NCBI RefSeq assembly: GCF_015207825.1
Contig: NZ_JADEWC010000022.1
Location: 1 to 58,341, forward strand
Direction: 5' to 3'
Origin: Cyanobacterium stanieri LEGE 03274
GTDB lineage: Bacteria; Cyanobacteriota; Cyanobacteriia; Cyanobacteriales; Cyanobacteriaceae
Length of the DNA: 58,341 nucleotides
Shown: positions 1 to 9,538 of the stretch, piece after piece
Layout of the letters: each line of letters opens with the position of its first letter
Numbering within the stretch: the stretch's first letter is position 1
Position numbers and translations under genes: made by a program
The notes under the pieces: model-generated
The model's input: only the letters and a program-made list of their open reading frames with translations
The model's database searches: none
Told to the model about the DNA's origin: nothing

Positions 1-30
1 TCATCCCCCCATCTCCCCATCCCATCATCT

Positions 31-2508
31 CTACCAAGAAATGGAATATTTTAAACTAACAGTACGTCCACTTCCTGCACTGTTAAAAGTTTCCGAAAAT
101 CCTTTAGTCCTTTGGGCATAGGCAGGAAAATAAAAGGTATCCAGGAGATTTTCAACACCTATTTGTAATGTACCCTGTCCGATTTTTACACTACTGATGA
201 AATCAAGAACAATATAACTATTGATAGGGCTAGGATCTACCCCTTCATTAAATGCCGAAGTGCGATCGCCTATAAACATTGCCTGAAGTCGATTCGTCCA
301 ATTAGGAGTCGTTTGATTTTGTACATAGGCAGTTAATTTTATAGGACTAATACGGGCGCTACTTAGGGCAACATAATTGCCATCATTTCCTAAATCTGCC
401 TCCCCATCAGACCAACTTAAAGACCCCCCCACAGCCCATAAATCATTGATTTGAGCATCTATCGTACCTTCAATACCGTAAACCCTTTCAGGAGCTCTGA
501 CAATGTCAAATAACCCCGTATCATTATTAAAATCAAAAGCCGAACCAAAATCAGAAAAATTATAAAAACCCGTCAAACTAGCTTGAATATTAGCCCAATT
601 TCCCCTAACTCCCAACTCAAACTCATTCACCTTTTGGGGTTGAGTAATATCCACATCCTGCCCCACGGAAAAACCCGGATCTGGAAAACCAAACACAATA
701 CCAAAATCAGGTACAGAAAAACCCTGAGAAAAATTGGTAAATAAAGTTATCTCCTCACTAGCCCGATAACTAGCACCAATATTGAAAAGGAAATCATCAA
801 AAGAATCGTCACCCCCTTCAATAAAATCACCAAAGAAAGTAGTATAGTCTCCCACCGATACATCAATATTTTCGTAGCGTAACCCACCGTTAAGGGTCAA
901 ATTTTCCGTGGCATTCCACTGTAATTGTGCCAATAACCCTAAACTACTTAAATCATAGGAAGGCACTAAAATTCTTTCTTCTATGAGAGTATTTACCCGA
1001 CCATTACTAGCATCAAAATCATCAGGATCAAATAAATTGAAAGTATTAGAGGTAGTTTCTTTATCATAATCCAAACCCCATAACACCCTTAATTGAGGAT
1101 TTATCGGAGTATCAAGACTCAAACGCCCTCCCCAATTTTGAGAGTTTAAATTGCCCTGAAAAATACCAAAAGCACGGGGGCGGCGATCGCGCGGATCTGT
1201 ACGACTGACATTATCTCGGTAGTAAATCTGACTATTCAAGACATTTCCCCCCAAATCTTGATGGGAATAACTGACATTAAACAAAAAATTCTCGTCTAAC
1301 TGAGGCCCTCCCCCCGCAGGAAATTCCAACTCTCCCACTTCCAAAGCCCTCGCCTTTTGTACTCCCGGAATCTCATCCACAATGGGATCAGCAATAAAAG
1401 CACTTTCACGGCGATCATAAAAATAATTAGCCGTTAATTGCAACCTCTGATTTTCGTCCAACTGCACCCCCAATTTACCCAAAATATTGTAGGTATCACT
1501 TTCATCATTACCTTGAATAGTTGGGATGCGATCGCCCTGTGCATCAAAAGAAGCCCCCGAATCATCCCGAGAAAAATCAACCACAAAATCCACATTGTCT
1601 TGCTTACCCGATACCCCGTAGCGGATAAAATTACCAAAACTATCTCCCTCCAAACCACCTAAAGCCGCATCTATCCCCACTTCAAAATTAGAAACAACCC
1701 GATCTTCCTCTCCACGGCGAGTAATAATATTGATAATACCCCCCGTCGCCTCACCACCATAAAGCGCAGAAGGCCCCCTCACCACCTCAATTCGCTCCAC
1801 CGCATTAGGAGAAATAGTTTGTAACTCCCGATCAAAATCTCGGTTATTAACATTCAAAGGCACTCCATCAATCAAAATAGAAGCCCCTCTACCCCGCAAA
1901 GAAGAAGCCGTAAAAGCCCTTTCCGAAGCAGGGCCAAACCCCGGTACCAACTTCCCTAAAATTTGTCCAAAATCACTCGTTAACGCCGTCTGTTGTTGAA
2001 TTGTATCTCGATCAATCACCGTCACAGAACGAGAAACACGGGTAATATCCTCCTCCCGACGATTCGCCGTCACAATCAAATCAATGGTATCTACTTCCCC
2101 CGTCGATGCCACAGGAAAAGCACTAATCATTAATGCCCCCTCAACATCTTCCACAAATACACTAGGGGGATTCTCTTTACCTGTAATTCTTATCTGTACG
2201 CTATTATCTCCCCTTACCACGTCCACCGAATCAATTAGCCCATCAGAAATAGAGCGATTTAAACTATTCTCATTCGCTTCATCAAAATTAACCCCAAGAA
2301 TTTCAATAACTGTAGTATTACCCTCGATATATTCTCGTAAATCAAGAGATTCATCCGTTAAAGTCTGAAAACGAATCTCTACACCCGTTACCGTTTCTTG
2401 AATTTGAATATCAAAAATTAGATTATTCTGAGCTTGAACAGGTTGTATCACTACCACAGAAGCCAAAGCACCCAACAACAACCTACCATTATTAAAATTT
2501 TGATTCAT
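31..2508 (-). CDS. TonB-dependent siderophore receptor with N-terminal AMIN domain
   Basis: Outer-membrane receptor that imports ferric siderophore using TonB energy. The ATG at 2508 is followed by a clear signal peptide (hydrophobic GALASVVVIQPVQA, cut before QNN). An AMIN domain (about residues 30-115), common in cyanobacterial siderophore receptors, comes next. Then follow a plug domain (about 145-265, with IEVVRGPSALYGGEATGGI) and a 22-strand-type beta-barrel to the C-terminal aromatic residue (YSISW). Length, about 825 aa, is normal for the AMIN-bearing subfamily. A GTG nine bases upstream is an alternative start; neither has a good Shine-Dalgarno sequence. An AraC/PchR-type regulator gene lies just upstream on the same strand and a pair of direct repeats lies in the gap, suggesting iron- or siderophore-dependent activation. 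The exact siderophore cannot be told from sequence. Confidence 0.93.
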   Translation of the reverse strand: MNQNFNNGRLLLGALASVVVIQPVQAQNNLIFDIQIQETVTGVEIRFQTLTDESLDLREYIEGNTTVIEILGVNFDEANENSLNRSISDGLIDSVDVVRGDNSVQIRITGKENPPSVFVEDVEGALMISAFPVASTGEVDTIDLIVTANRREEDITRVSRSVTVIDRDTIQQQTALTSDFGQILGKLVPGFGPASERAFTASSLRGRGASILIDGVPLNVNNRDFDRELQTISPNAVERIEVVRGPSALYGGEATGGIINIITRRGEEDRVVSNFEVGIDAALGGLEGDSFGNFIRYGVSGKQDNVDFVVDFSRDDSGASFDAQGDRIPTIQGNDESDTYNILGKLGVQLDENQRLQLTANYFYDRRESAFIADPIVDEIPGVQKARALEVGELEFPAGGGPQLDENFLFNVSYSHQDLGGNVLNSQIYYRDNVSRTDPRDRRPRAFGIFQGNLNSQNWGGRLSLDTPINPQLRVLWGLDYDKETTSNTFNLFDPDDFDASNGRVNTLIEERILVPSYDLSSLGLLAQLQWNATENLTLNGGLRYENIDVSVGDYTTFFGDFIEGGDDSFDDFLFNIGASYRASEEITLFTNFSQGFSVPDFGIVFGFPDPGFSVGQDVDITQPQKVNEFELGVRGNWANIQASLTGFYNFSDFGSAFDFNNDTGLFDIVRAPERVYGIEGTIDAQINDLWAVGGSLSWSDGEADLGNDGNYVALSSARISPIKLTAYVQNQTTPNWTNRLQAMFIGDRTSAFNEGVDPSPINSYIVLDFISSVKIGQGTLQIGVENLLDTFYFPAYAQRTKGFSETFNSAGSGRTVSLKYSISW

Positions 2509-2592
2509 TTCCTTCACACCACTAATTGAAAAGATTTCCTAAAAAGATTCAATTTTCTATGGTAGGGCAGGGATTGGAATAATATTTATCGA

Positions 2593-2623
2593 AAACGGAT
2601 TTTTTTTTCTTTCAAACGGATTT
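2593..2623 (-). promoter_or_regulatory. Direct-repeat operator upstream of the TonB-dependent receptor
   Basis: The decamer AAACGGATTT occurs twice on the plus strand, at 2593-2602 and 2614-2623. The period is exactly 21 bp, two helical turns. It lies about 85 bp upstream of the receptor start and directly downstream of the AraC-family regulator gene. AraC proteins typically bind direct repeats on one face of the helix, so this is the best candidate site for that regulator. Binding is inferred. Confidence 0.6.
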
Positions 2624-2635
2624 AATCACCTCCAC

Positions 2636-3637
2636 TCAACCATGACATTGTTGTTGATAACTCTTTGGAGAAATGCCAAATTCAGCTTTAAAGGCAGAAG
2701 AAAAACTACCCAAACTTTTATAACCCACTTCCAACGCTACCCTACCAATGGAAAAATCATATTCTCGAATTAGTTTTTGAGCTTCCAATAAACGATAATA
2801 TCGAAGATAACCAAATACAGTCATCTGAAAACACTGTAAAAAACCTTTTTTTAACTTATAATCATTTAATCCCACTTTTCTAGCTAAATCTATCAAAGAA
2901 GGAGGATTTTTATAATGACTAATTAAAATATCTTTGGCGTGATAAATTCTTTCTATATCATCTTTAATTAATTTACTATTTTTCAAGTTATTTGTATTGG
3001 TTATTTGTTCAAATTGTAAAGTTATAAGTTCTAATATTTTACTTTCCCAATACATTTGAGCAAAACAACCTTGATAGGGACAATTGATAATTTGTCTGAG
3101 TAATTTTTCTATATTAATATCTGTCTGACAACTATATAAAAAAGATGATATATCTTCTCCTTGTACCCATTTTTGTAACTGTTTAGCCAAGTGATGGTCA
3201 AAGTCAAAACAAATATTATGAAGAAATTTTTCACTAATAATTAACTTAATTGCCAAAATATTTTTATGGGCAGGAAGTTCATCTTTTTCCACAGAATTTT
3301 TGATTAAAAATAGATGATTATTTTGAGGGGTTATTTGTCGAGATGAATGAAGACAATTTACACAGGAAGTATAAGAACCAGCTAAATAAAAACTAGATAC
3401 TAATTGATTATGATCATCCCCCTCATCTAGTTCAATCATTGGTTGATGATAATAATAATCTTGGATCAGAATATTGAGTCCATTTCTTAAAGCTATTTCT
3501 CGCCAAAAACCCTCCCCCCATTGGGGAGGAAATTCGGTAATGGTTTCTATATTATTGGAGTATTTTTTTATTTTTCCTTGATTTATTTTTTCTTGCCATA
3601 GGGCATAAAAATCTTTGCTGGAAATAGAAATAGTCAT
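2636..3637 (-). CDS. AraC-family transcriptional regulator (PchR-like)
   Basis: 333-aa DNA-binding regulator. The C-terminal ~100 residues form the double helix-turn-helix AraC domain. It begins near PPSLIDLARKVGLNDYKLKK and ends with the family pattern of a Y-K-S/F-S-S-AFK-FG-SPKSY type (IGRVALEVGYKSLGSFSSAF). The N-terminal ~230 residues match the general layout of PchR-like regulators, which sense ferric siderophore, but have no recognisable catalytic motif. The gene precedes the TonB-dependent receptor on the same strand with a gap of about 127 bp that contains two AAACGGATTT repeats. Such regulator-receptor pairs in cyanobacteria usually activate siderophore uptake under iron limitation. 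The ligand is not known. Confidence 0.88.
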   Translation of the reverse strand: MTISISSKDFYALWQEKINQGKIKKYSNNIETITEFPPQWGEGFWREIALRNGLNILIQDYYYHQPMIELDEGDDHNQLVSSFYLAGSYTSCVNCLHSSRQITPQNNHLFLIKNSVEKDELPAHKNILAIKLIISEKFLHNICFDFDHHLAKQLQKWVQGEDISSFLYSCQTDINIEKLLRQIINCPYQGCFAQMYWESKILELITLQFEQITNTNNLKNSKLIKDDIERIYHAKDILISHYKNPPSLIDLARKVGLNDYKLKKGFLQCFQMTVFGYLRYYRLLEAQKLIREYDFSIGRVALEVGYKSLGSFSSAFKAEFGISPKSYQQQCHG

Positions 3638-3738
3638 TTTCTACTTTTATTCCTACATACTTATTGATAATATTTATTATTATCATACATATCCTATGGA
3701 TTGTCTCTACTATCTATTTGGATTAATGGGCTTCAGTG

Positions 3739-4458
3739 TCAGAGATTATCCCAAAGATTACTATTTTCCCTCATGCTGAAATGATCACCATTACCAATAA
3801 TTAAATGGTCTAGGATAGGAATACCAATAATGGTAGAAGATTCTAATAACTTTTCAGTCAAAGAAATATCCTCCGTAGAAGGCTCAAGATTACCAGAAGG
3901 ATGGTTGTGAGCGATAATAATATTAGTAGCTGATTGACGAATGGCTTCCCTGAAAACCTCTCGAGGATGGGCTAGGGTTTCATTGGCAATGCCAATGGTA
4001 ATAATATGATTTGCAATCAAACTATTTTTACTATCCAATAGTAACACCGCAAAACGTTCTTGAGATTGCCACATTAATTCATGGCTAAAAGCTGAGGCGG
4101 CTGCCTGAGGGCTATCAATGATGGCCCTGGCATTAGGGCGAAATTGAAACGTCCTTTTACCTAATTCTACCCCTGCAAGGATTGTGGTCGCTTTTGCTGG
4201 CCCTACCCCAGGAATTGTCATTAACTCTACGGGGGAAATATCTCTTAAAACATCTAAGGGGTCTCTTTGGTATAAACTCAATTGATTAAGGATATATTGC
4301 CCTAGCCCTACGGCTGATAATTTTCCTTTACCTTGCCCCGTACCTAACAAAATAGCTATTAATTCCGCTGTAGAAAGATTCTTTGCTCCGCTTTCCATTA
4401 ATCTTTCCCGGGGGCGCTCGCTCAGGGGAAGATCTGCTATCCTAAGATGGTAAACCAT
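3739..4458 (-). CDS. radC: RadC family protein (JAB1/MPN metalloprotease-like)
   Basis: 239-aa RadC/YeeS-type protein of full length. It has an N-terminal UPF0758 helical region ([15 protein letters not shown]), a helix-hairpin-helix (IPGVGPAKA, about 82-90) and a C-terminal JAMM domain. The JAMM metal motif HNHPSGN...D gives His184, His186 and Asp197, so the zinc site is intact. The name reflects an old link to DNA repair that is now doubted; the biochemical role is unsettled. It stands alone between the AraC gene and rpsT and is transcribed away from rpsT. Confidence 0.92.
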   Translation of the reverse strand: MVYHLRIADLPLSERPRERLMESGAKNLSTAELIAILLGTGQGKGKLSAVGLGQYILNQLSLYQRDPLDVLRDISPVELMTIPGVGPAKATTILAGVELGKRTFQFRPNARAIIDSPQAAASAFSHELMWQSQERFAVLLLDSKNSLIANHIITIGIANETLAHPREVFREAIRQSATNIIIAHNHPSGNLEPSTEDISLTEKLLESSTIIGIPILDHLIIGNGDHFSMRENSNLWDNL

Positions 4459-4605
4459 TGTAATGATTAGATTAACTGAAAATATTTATTTTTGCTATTA
4501 ATCTTATGAGTTAATCAAGTATTTTTTATCTTTTAGCATCAATTTTTAACATATCATCTACATTTACTCTTGAAAAATAACACTACCGCAAAGATGTGTT
4601 AAGTT

Positions 4606-4640
4606 ATTGTTCATTGTCAATTGTCAATTGTCAATTGTTA
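4606..4640. repeat. Heptamer tandem repeat (STRR type), five units
   Basis: Five consecutive 7-bp units: ATTGTTC, three copies of ATTGTCA, then ATTGTTA. They sit just upstream of the rpsT promoter. Short tandem heptamers of this kind are common between cyanobacterial genes. A related array with unit ATTGTCC/ATTGTCA occurs at 49339. Confidence 0.85.
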
Positions 4641-4645
4641 CCCCC

Positions 4646-4675
4646 TTGTCAAGAAATAACTTGTACGGTTACAAT
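4646..4675 (+). promoter_or_regulatory. Probable sigma-70-type promoter of rpsT
   Basis: A -35 element TTGTCA (4646-4651), an 18-bp spacer and a -10 element TACAAT (4670-4675) lie about 70 bp upstream of the rpsT start. Position and fit to consensus (TTGACA/TATAAT) make this the likely rpsT promoter. Confidence 0.5.
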
Positions 4676-4746
4676 AGATAGTCTGAGTGTATAGGAAAGA
4701 ATCCTAAGTTAAACTATTTAAAGTAAATCATTATAAGTATAAGATA

Positions 4747-5043
4747 GTGGCCAATTCTAAATCAGCAATCAAAAGAATTCAAATCAATGAGCGTAACCGT
4801 ATGCGTAATAAGACTTATAAGTCTGCGGTTAGAACCTTAATGAAAAAATACTTCCAAGCCGTGGAAGTCTATTCTGTCAATCCTAACGAAGATCAAAAGA
4901 AAGTAGTGGATGCTTCTATGTCTGCGGCCTACAGTAAAATTGATAAGGCTGTGAAAAGAGGAGTATTCCATAAAAATAATGGAGCTAGAAAAAAAGCTAG
5001 ACTAGCAAAAGCTCTAAAAAATGCTCTCCCTCAATCAGCCTAA
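4747..5043 (+). CDS. rpsT: 30S ribosomal protein S20
   Basis: 98-aa, strongly basic S20 protein, which binds 16S rRNA early in small-subunit assembly. It starts [20 protein letters not shown], the typical S20 opening, and carries the family's Lys/Arg-rich helices to the end. The start codon is GTG; no ATG lies in a position that would keep the conserved N-terminus, and bacterial rpsT genes often use non-ATG starts. It lies alone with its own promoter, upstream of tatD on the same strand (gap 163 bp). Confidence 0.96.
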   Translation: MANSKSAIKRIQINERNRMRNKTYKSAVRTLMKKYFQAVEVYSVNPNEDQKKVVDASMSAAYSKIDKAVKRGVFHKNNGARKKARLAKALKNALPQSA

Positions 5044-5206
5044 ATTATTAATAGAAAAATTTTCCCGAAGATGAAGGGGTGGTCTAATGGTGTTTTTTGT
5101 CTGCCAGTATCATAACAAAGTGACAAGTTACGCCCGATCGCCCTTATATTGTGGTGTAAAATTATAGAGATAGTTAGTTCAATCCCTGAAGTAAATAAGC
5201 AAGGTT

Positions 5207-5983
5207 ATGCAATTAATAGATACCCATGTCCATGTAAACTTTGATCGATTCCAAGGGGATTTAGAAGAGGTTTCCCATCGTTGGCGGGAAAAAGGAGTTA
5301 GCAAATTAGTTCATTCCTGTGTTCATCCCGACGAATTTGAGACCATTAAAAAATTATCTTTACAGTTTCCAGAGCTATATTGTGCCGTAGGTTTGCATCC
5401 CCTAGATACCCAACGCTGGGAGGGAGAAAAAACAGCTCAAAAAATCCTCCACTTTGCCCAATCCTTCTCCAAAGTAGTAGCTATCGGGGAAATGGGCTTA
5501 GACTTTTATAAGGATGATAATAGCTCAGTGCAAGAGGAAGTATGTTGGCGACAACTAGAAATTGCCCATCAACTCGATAAACCAGTGATCATTCACTGTC
5601 GAGATGCTGCCAAGGCAATGGTTAAACTACTCCAAGATTTTTTTAAGAGCAAAGGAAAAGTAAACGGCGTAATGCACTGTTGGACAGGAAATCCGGAAGA
5701 AACCCAGTGGTTTTTAGAACTCGGAATGTATGTAAGTTTTAGCGGAGTGGTTACCTTCAAAAACGCCCATAGCGTCCATGAGAGTGCCAAAATAGTACCT
5801 TCTGAGCGTCTTTTGATTGAAACCGACTGCCCCTTTCTTGCCCCTGCCCCCTACCGAGGTAAACGCAATGAACCTGCCTACGTCCTCCATGTGGCCGAAA
5901 AACTAGCCGAGCTTAGAAAAGAAGCCTTAGAGGCGATCGCCTCTACCACCACCGCCAACGCCCACAAACTGTTTAAACTATAA
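5207..5983 (+). CDS. tatD: TatD family metal-dependent hydrolase (deoxyribonuclease)
   Basis: 258-aa TIM-barrel hydrolase of the TatD/YcfH family, cytoplasmic. The metal ligands of the family are visible: [11 protein letters not shown] near the N-terminus (His7, His9), IGEMGLDFY (the bridging Glu), VIIHCRDA (His), MHCWTGN (His) and ETDCPFLAP (Asp). Members cut DNA in a 3'-5' direction and have been linked to DNA repair or turnover. The length is normal. It lies between rpsT and rpoB on the same strand, with 142 bp before rpoB, enough for a separate rpoB promoter. Confidence 0.94.
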   Translation: MQLIDTHVHVNFDRFQGDLEEVSHRWREKGVSKLVHSCVHPDEFETIKKLSLQFPELYCAVGLHPLDTQRWEGEKTAQKILHFAQSFSKVVAIGEMGLDFYKDDNSSVQEEVCWRQLEIAHQLDKPVIIHCRDAAKAMVKLLQDFFKSKGKVNGVMHCWTGNPEETQWFLELGMYVSFSGVVTFKNAHSVHESAKIVPSERLLIETDCPFLAPAPYRGKRNEPAYVLHVAEKLAELRKEALEAIASTTTANAHKLFKL

Positions 5984-6125
5984 ATCTTTTTCCCCATGGG
6001 AGAAAAAAAGGGCTAAGGGAAACCTGCCGAATCAGCTTAAAAAAAGGCAAAATAAGCGTTATGATGAATAGACGCTGTTTTATTGCCCCATCGAAATACC
6101 AGAATCAAAAACCTGAAACCGACTT

Positions 6126-9100
6126 ATGAGAACCCAAGAACTGTTACCCGATTTAATCGAAATTCAACGCTCTAGCTACAAATGGTTTTTAGAGCATGGC
6201 ATTATTGAAGAACTCAACAGTTTTAGCCCCATTACCGACTATGCAGGAAAATTAGAACTACAGTTTATCGGTGAAAAATATCGCCTCAAAGAGCCAAAAT
6301 ATAACATCGAAGAAGCAAAAAAAAGAGAAGCCAGTTACGAAGTTCAAATCTACGTCCCCACCCGTTTAATGAACAAAGAAACAGGGGATATTAAAGAACA
6401 AGAAGTATTTATCGGACAACTACCCCTCATGACAGACAGGGGAACATTCCTCATTAACGGTGCAGAAAGAGTCATCGTTAACCAAATAGTGCGATCGCCA
6501 GGGGTTTACTTCAAATCAGAACTAGATAAAAACGGTAAAAGAACCTACTCCGCCTCCGTCATTCCCAACCGAGGAGCATGGTTAAAATTTGAAACCGACA
6601 AAAACGGAGTCGTCTGGGTAAGAATCGACAAAACCCGTAAAATTACCGCCCAAGTGCTACTCAAAGCCATGGGCTTGAGCGATCGTGAAATATTAGACCG
6701 CTTCCGTCATGCCGACTTCTACCAAAAAACCATGGAAAAAGAAGGCAATCCCAGCACAGACGAAGCCCTAATGGAGCTATACCGCAAACTAAGGCCTGGT
6801 GAACCCCCCACCGTAAGTGGCGGTCAAGCCCTCCTAGAAACCCGTTTCTTTGACCCCAAACGTTATGACTTGGGCAAAGTAGGACGCTACAAAATGAACA
6901 AAAAGCTACGGTTGAGCGTTCCCGAAAACATGAGAGTATTAACCATCGACGATATTCTTTCCACCGTCGATTATCTCATTAACCTTGAATTTGACATCGG
7001 TAGCACCGACGACATCGATCACCTTGGTAACCGTAGGGTAAGAAGCGTGGGCGAACTTCTACAAAACCAAATCAGAGTCGGGTTATCTCGCCTCGAGCGC
7101 ATCATCAAAGAAAGAATGACCGTAGGCGATCCCAACACCCTCAGCCCCACCGCCCTGGTGAACCCCAAACCCTTAGCCGCCGCCATCAAAGAATTTTTTG
7201 GCTCATCTCAGTTATCCCAATTCATGGATCAAACCAACCCCCTAGCGGAATTGACCCATAAACGTCGTATCTCCGCCCTAGGACCTGGAGGTTTAAGCCG
7301 TGACAGAGCAGGGTTTGCCGTGCGAGATATTCACCCTAGCCACTACGGTCGTATTTGTCCTGTGGAAACCCCAGAAGGCCCCAACGCAGGTTTAATTGGT
7401 TCTTTGGCTACCTATGCTCGGGTTAACGAATATGGCTTTATTGCCACCCCTTACTATAAAGTTGAAAATGGTAAGGTGCGCTGGGATTTAGCTCCCGAAT
7501 ACCTCACCGCCGACGAAGAAGACGATAAAAGAGTCGCCCCAGGAGACCTTTCCACCGATGAAGAAGGATATATCCTAGGAGAAAGTGTACCTATTCGTTA
7601 CCGTCAGGAGTTTTCCACCACCAGCCCCGATCAGGTGGACTATGTAGCCGTATCCCCCGTACAAATCGTTTCCGTGGCTACCTCCATGATTCCCTTCCTA
7701 GAACATGATGACGCCAACCGTGCGCTGATGGGATCTAACATGCAACGTCAGGCAGTCCCCCTTCTTCGATCCGAGCGCCCCTTAGTGGGTACAGGATTAG
7801 AAGGACAAGCCGCCCGAGACTCAGGAATGGTAATTGTATCCAGAGATCATGGCACTATTAGTTATGTGGACTCCAAAACCATCAAATTAGTCACCAAGGA
7901 AGGGGTAGAGATTGTTTACAACCTTCAAAAATACGAACGCTCTAACCAAGACACTTGCTTAAACCAGCGCCCCTTAGTGGATGAAGGAGAAGAAGTAGTA
8001 CCGGGTCAAGTATTAGCCGATGGTTCAGCCACCGAAGGGGGAGAACTCGCCCTCGGTCAAAATATTACCGTAGCTTATATGCCCTGGGAGGGTTACAACT
8101 ACGAGGATGCTATTCTAATCAGTGAAAGATTAGTCCAAGAGGATGTTTACACCACCATCCACGTGGAAAAACACGACATCGAATCCCGTCAAACCAAATT
8201 AGGGCCAGAAGAAATTACCCGAGAAATTCCCAACGTCGGTGAAGATGCCCTTCTCAACCTCGATGAAAACGGTATTATCCGTGTGGGTGCATGGGTAGAA
8301 GCAGGGGATATTTTAGTAGGTAAAGTTACCCCTAAAGGAGAATCCGATCAACCCCCCGAAGAAAAACTCCTACGCGCCATTTTCGGCGAAAAAGCCAGAG
8401 ATGTAAGGGATAACTCCCTTCGTTTACCCAACGGGGAAAGAGGTAGAGTAGTTTATGTTCGTGTTTTCACCCGTGAACAAGGAGACGAATTGCCCCCCAA
8501 CACCAATATGATTGTCAGGGTATATATCGCCGAAAAACGGAAAATACAAGTGGGAGATAAAATGGCAGGGCGCCACGGAAACAAAGGAATTGTATCCCGT
8601 ATCCTACCTCGGGAAGATATGCCTTACTTACCCGATGGAAGCCCCGTGGACATCGTTCTTAACCCCCTTGGGGTACCTTCTCGGATGAACGTGGGACAGG
8701 TATTTGAGTGTCTGTTAGGATGGGCAGGAGAACACCTCGGTTATCGTTTCAAAATGACTCCCTTTGACGAGATGTATGGGGAAGAAGCCTCCCGTAATAC
8801 CGTTAATGGTTTACTCCGTGATGCAGCGAAAAAACAGGGTAAAGATTGGGTATTTAATGAAAATCACCCCGGTAAAATTCAGGTCTATGACGGACGCACA
8901 GGAGAGCCTTTTGATAACCCTGTGACCATTGGTAAAGCCTATATGTTGAAACTGGTTCACCTTGTCCAGCATAAGATTCACGCCCGTTCTACCGGTCCTT
9001 ACTCCCTCGTTACCCAACAACCCTTGGGCGGAAAAGCTCAACATGGTGGGCAAAGATTTGGGGAAATGGAAGTATGGGCTTTGGAAGCCTATGGCGCCGC

Positions 9101-9389
9101 CTATACCCTCCAAGAGTTGTTAACGGTCAAATCCGATGATATGCAAGGACGTAATGAGGCGCTAAATGCGATCGTTAAGGGTAAATCTATTCCTCACCCC
9201 GGCACTCCTGAATCGTTTAAAGTGTTACTCCGTGAGTTACAATCCCTCGGCTTAGATGTATCGGTTCATAAGGTAATTGATGGTAGTGAACACGTGGAAA
9301 TTGACTTAATGGATACCACCCAAAGAGCCCCTAAACGTCCTACCTATGAAAATTTAGCTAGTCTTGGTCAAGAGGATGACGAATATTAA
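6126..9389 (+). CDS. rpoB: DNA-directed RNA polymerase subunit beta
   Basis: 1087-aa beta subunit of the core RNA polymerase. It opens with [20 protein letters not shown] and contains the rifampicin region ([16 protein letters not shown]), the catalytic-core segment [16 protein letters not shown], the [10 protein letters not shown] motif and the C-terminal beta-clamp segment [21 protein letters not shown]. An in-frame stop lies 10 bp upstream, fixing the start at ATG 6126. In most cyanobacteria rpoB, rpoC1 and rpoC2 are adjacent; here rpoC2 follows directly after 149 bp and rpoC1 is missing. It is unlikely to be a pseudogene, as all core motifs are present. Confidence 0.98.
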   Translation: MRTQELLPDLIEIQRSSYKWFLEHGIIEELNSFSPITDYAGKLELQFIGEKYRLKEPKYNIEEAKKREASYEVQIYVPTRLMNKETGDIKEQEVFIGQLPLMTDRGTFLINGAERVIVNQIVRSPGVYFKSELDKNGKRTYSASVIPNRGAWLKFETDKNGVVWVRIDKTRKITAQVLLKAMGLSDREILDRFRHADFYQKTMEKEGNPSTDEALMELYRKLRPGEPPTVSGGQALLETRFFDPKRYDLGKVGRYKMNKKLRLSVPENMRVLTIDDILSTVDYLINLEFDIGSTDDIDHLGNRRVRSVGELLQNQIRVGLSRLERIIKERMTVGDPNTLSPTALVNPKPLAAAIKEFFGSSQLSQFMDQTNPLAELTHKRRISALGPGGLSRDRAGFAVRDIHPSHYGRICPVETPEGPNAGLIGSLATYARVNEYGFIATPYYKVENGKVRWDLAPEYLTADEEDDKRVAPGDLSTDEEGYILGESVPIRYRQEFSTTSPDQVDYVAVSPVQIVSVATSMIPFLEHDDANRALMGSNMQRQAVPLLRSERPLVGTGLEGQAARDSGMVIVSRDHGTISYVDSKTIKLVTKEGVEIVYNLQKYERSNQDTCLNQRPLVDEGEEVVPGQVLADGSATEGGELALGQNITVAYMPWEGYNYEDAILISERLVQEDVYTTIHVEKHDIESRQTKLGPEEITREIPNVGEDALLNLDENGIIRVGAWVEAGDILVGKVTPKGESDQPPEEKLLRAIFGEKARDVRDNSLRLPNGERGRVVYVRVFTREQGDELPPNTNMIVRVYIAEKRKIQVGDKMAGRHGNKGIVSRILPREDMPYLPDGSPVDIVLNPLGVPSRMNVGQVFECLLGWAGEHLGYRFKMTPFDEMYGEEASRNTVNGLLRDAAKKQGKDWVFNENHPGKIQVYDGRTGEPFDNPVTIGKAYMLKLVHLVQHKIHARSTGPYSLVTQQPLGGKAQHGGQRFGEMEVWALEAYGAAYTLQELLTVKSDDMQGRNEALNAIVKGKSIPHPGTPESFKVLLRELQSLGLDVSVHKVIDGSEHVEIDLMDTTQRAPKRPTYENLASLGQEDDEY

Positions 9390-9442
9390 ATACCTTGATA
9401 GTTAACTAATTTTTGGGGTGAGTACAATTTTTTGGAGGAAGA

Positions 9443-9511
9443 ATGATTATCAATGAATATATTGACGGTTTTTCCTTCACCCTAATTCCCCTTCTAAAAG
9501 GTAAATCATAG
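9443..9511 (+). CDS. Possible 22-aa small ORF in the rpoB-rpoC2 gap
   Basis: An ATG at 9443 is preceded by a strong Shine-Dalgarno sequence (GGAGG at 9434-9438, four bases before the ATG) and opens a 22-codon frame starting MIINEYIDGF and ending PLLKGKS with a TAG stop. It shows no resemblance to the start of RpoC1 or RpoC2. It could be a leader peptide that tunes rpoC2 translation, a translated microprotein, or chance. Nothing but the ribosome-binding site and position supports it. Confidence 0.3.
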   Translation: MIINEYIDGFSFTLIPLLKGKS

Positions 9512-9538
9512 CCAATACCCATTACCAACTAATAAAAG

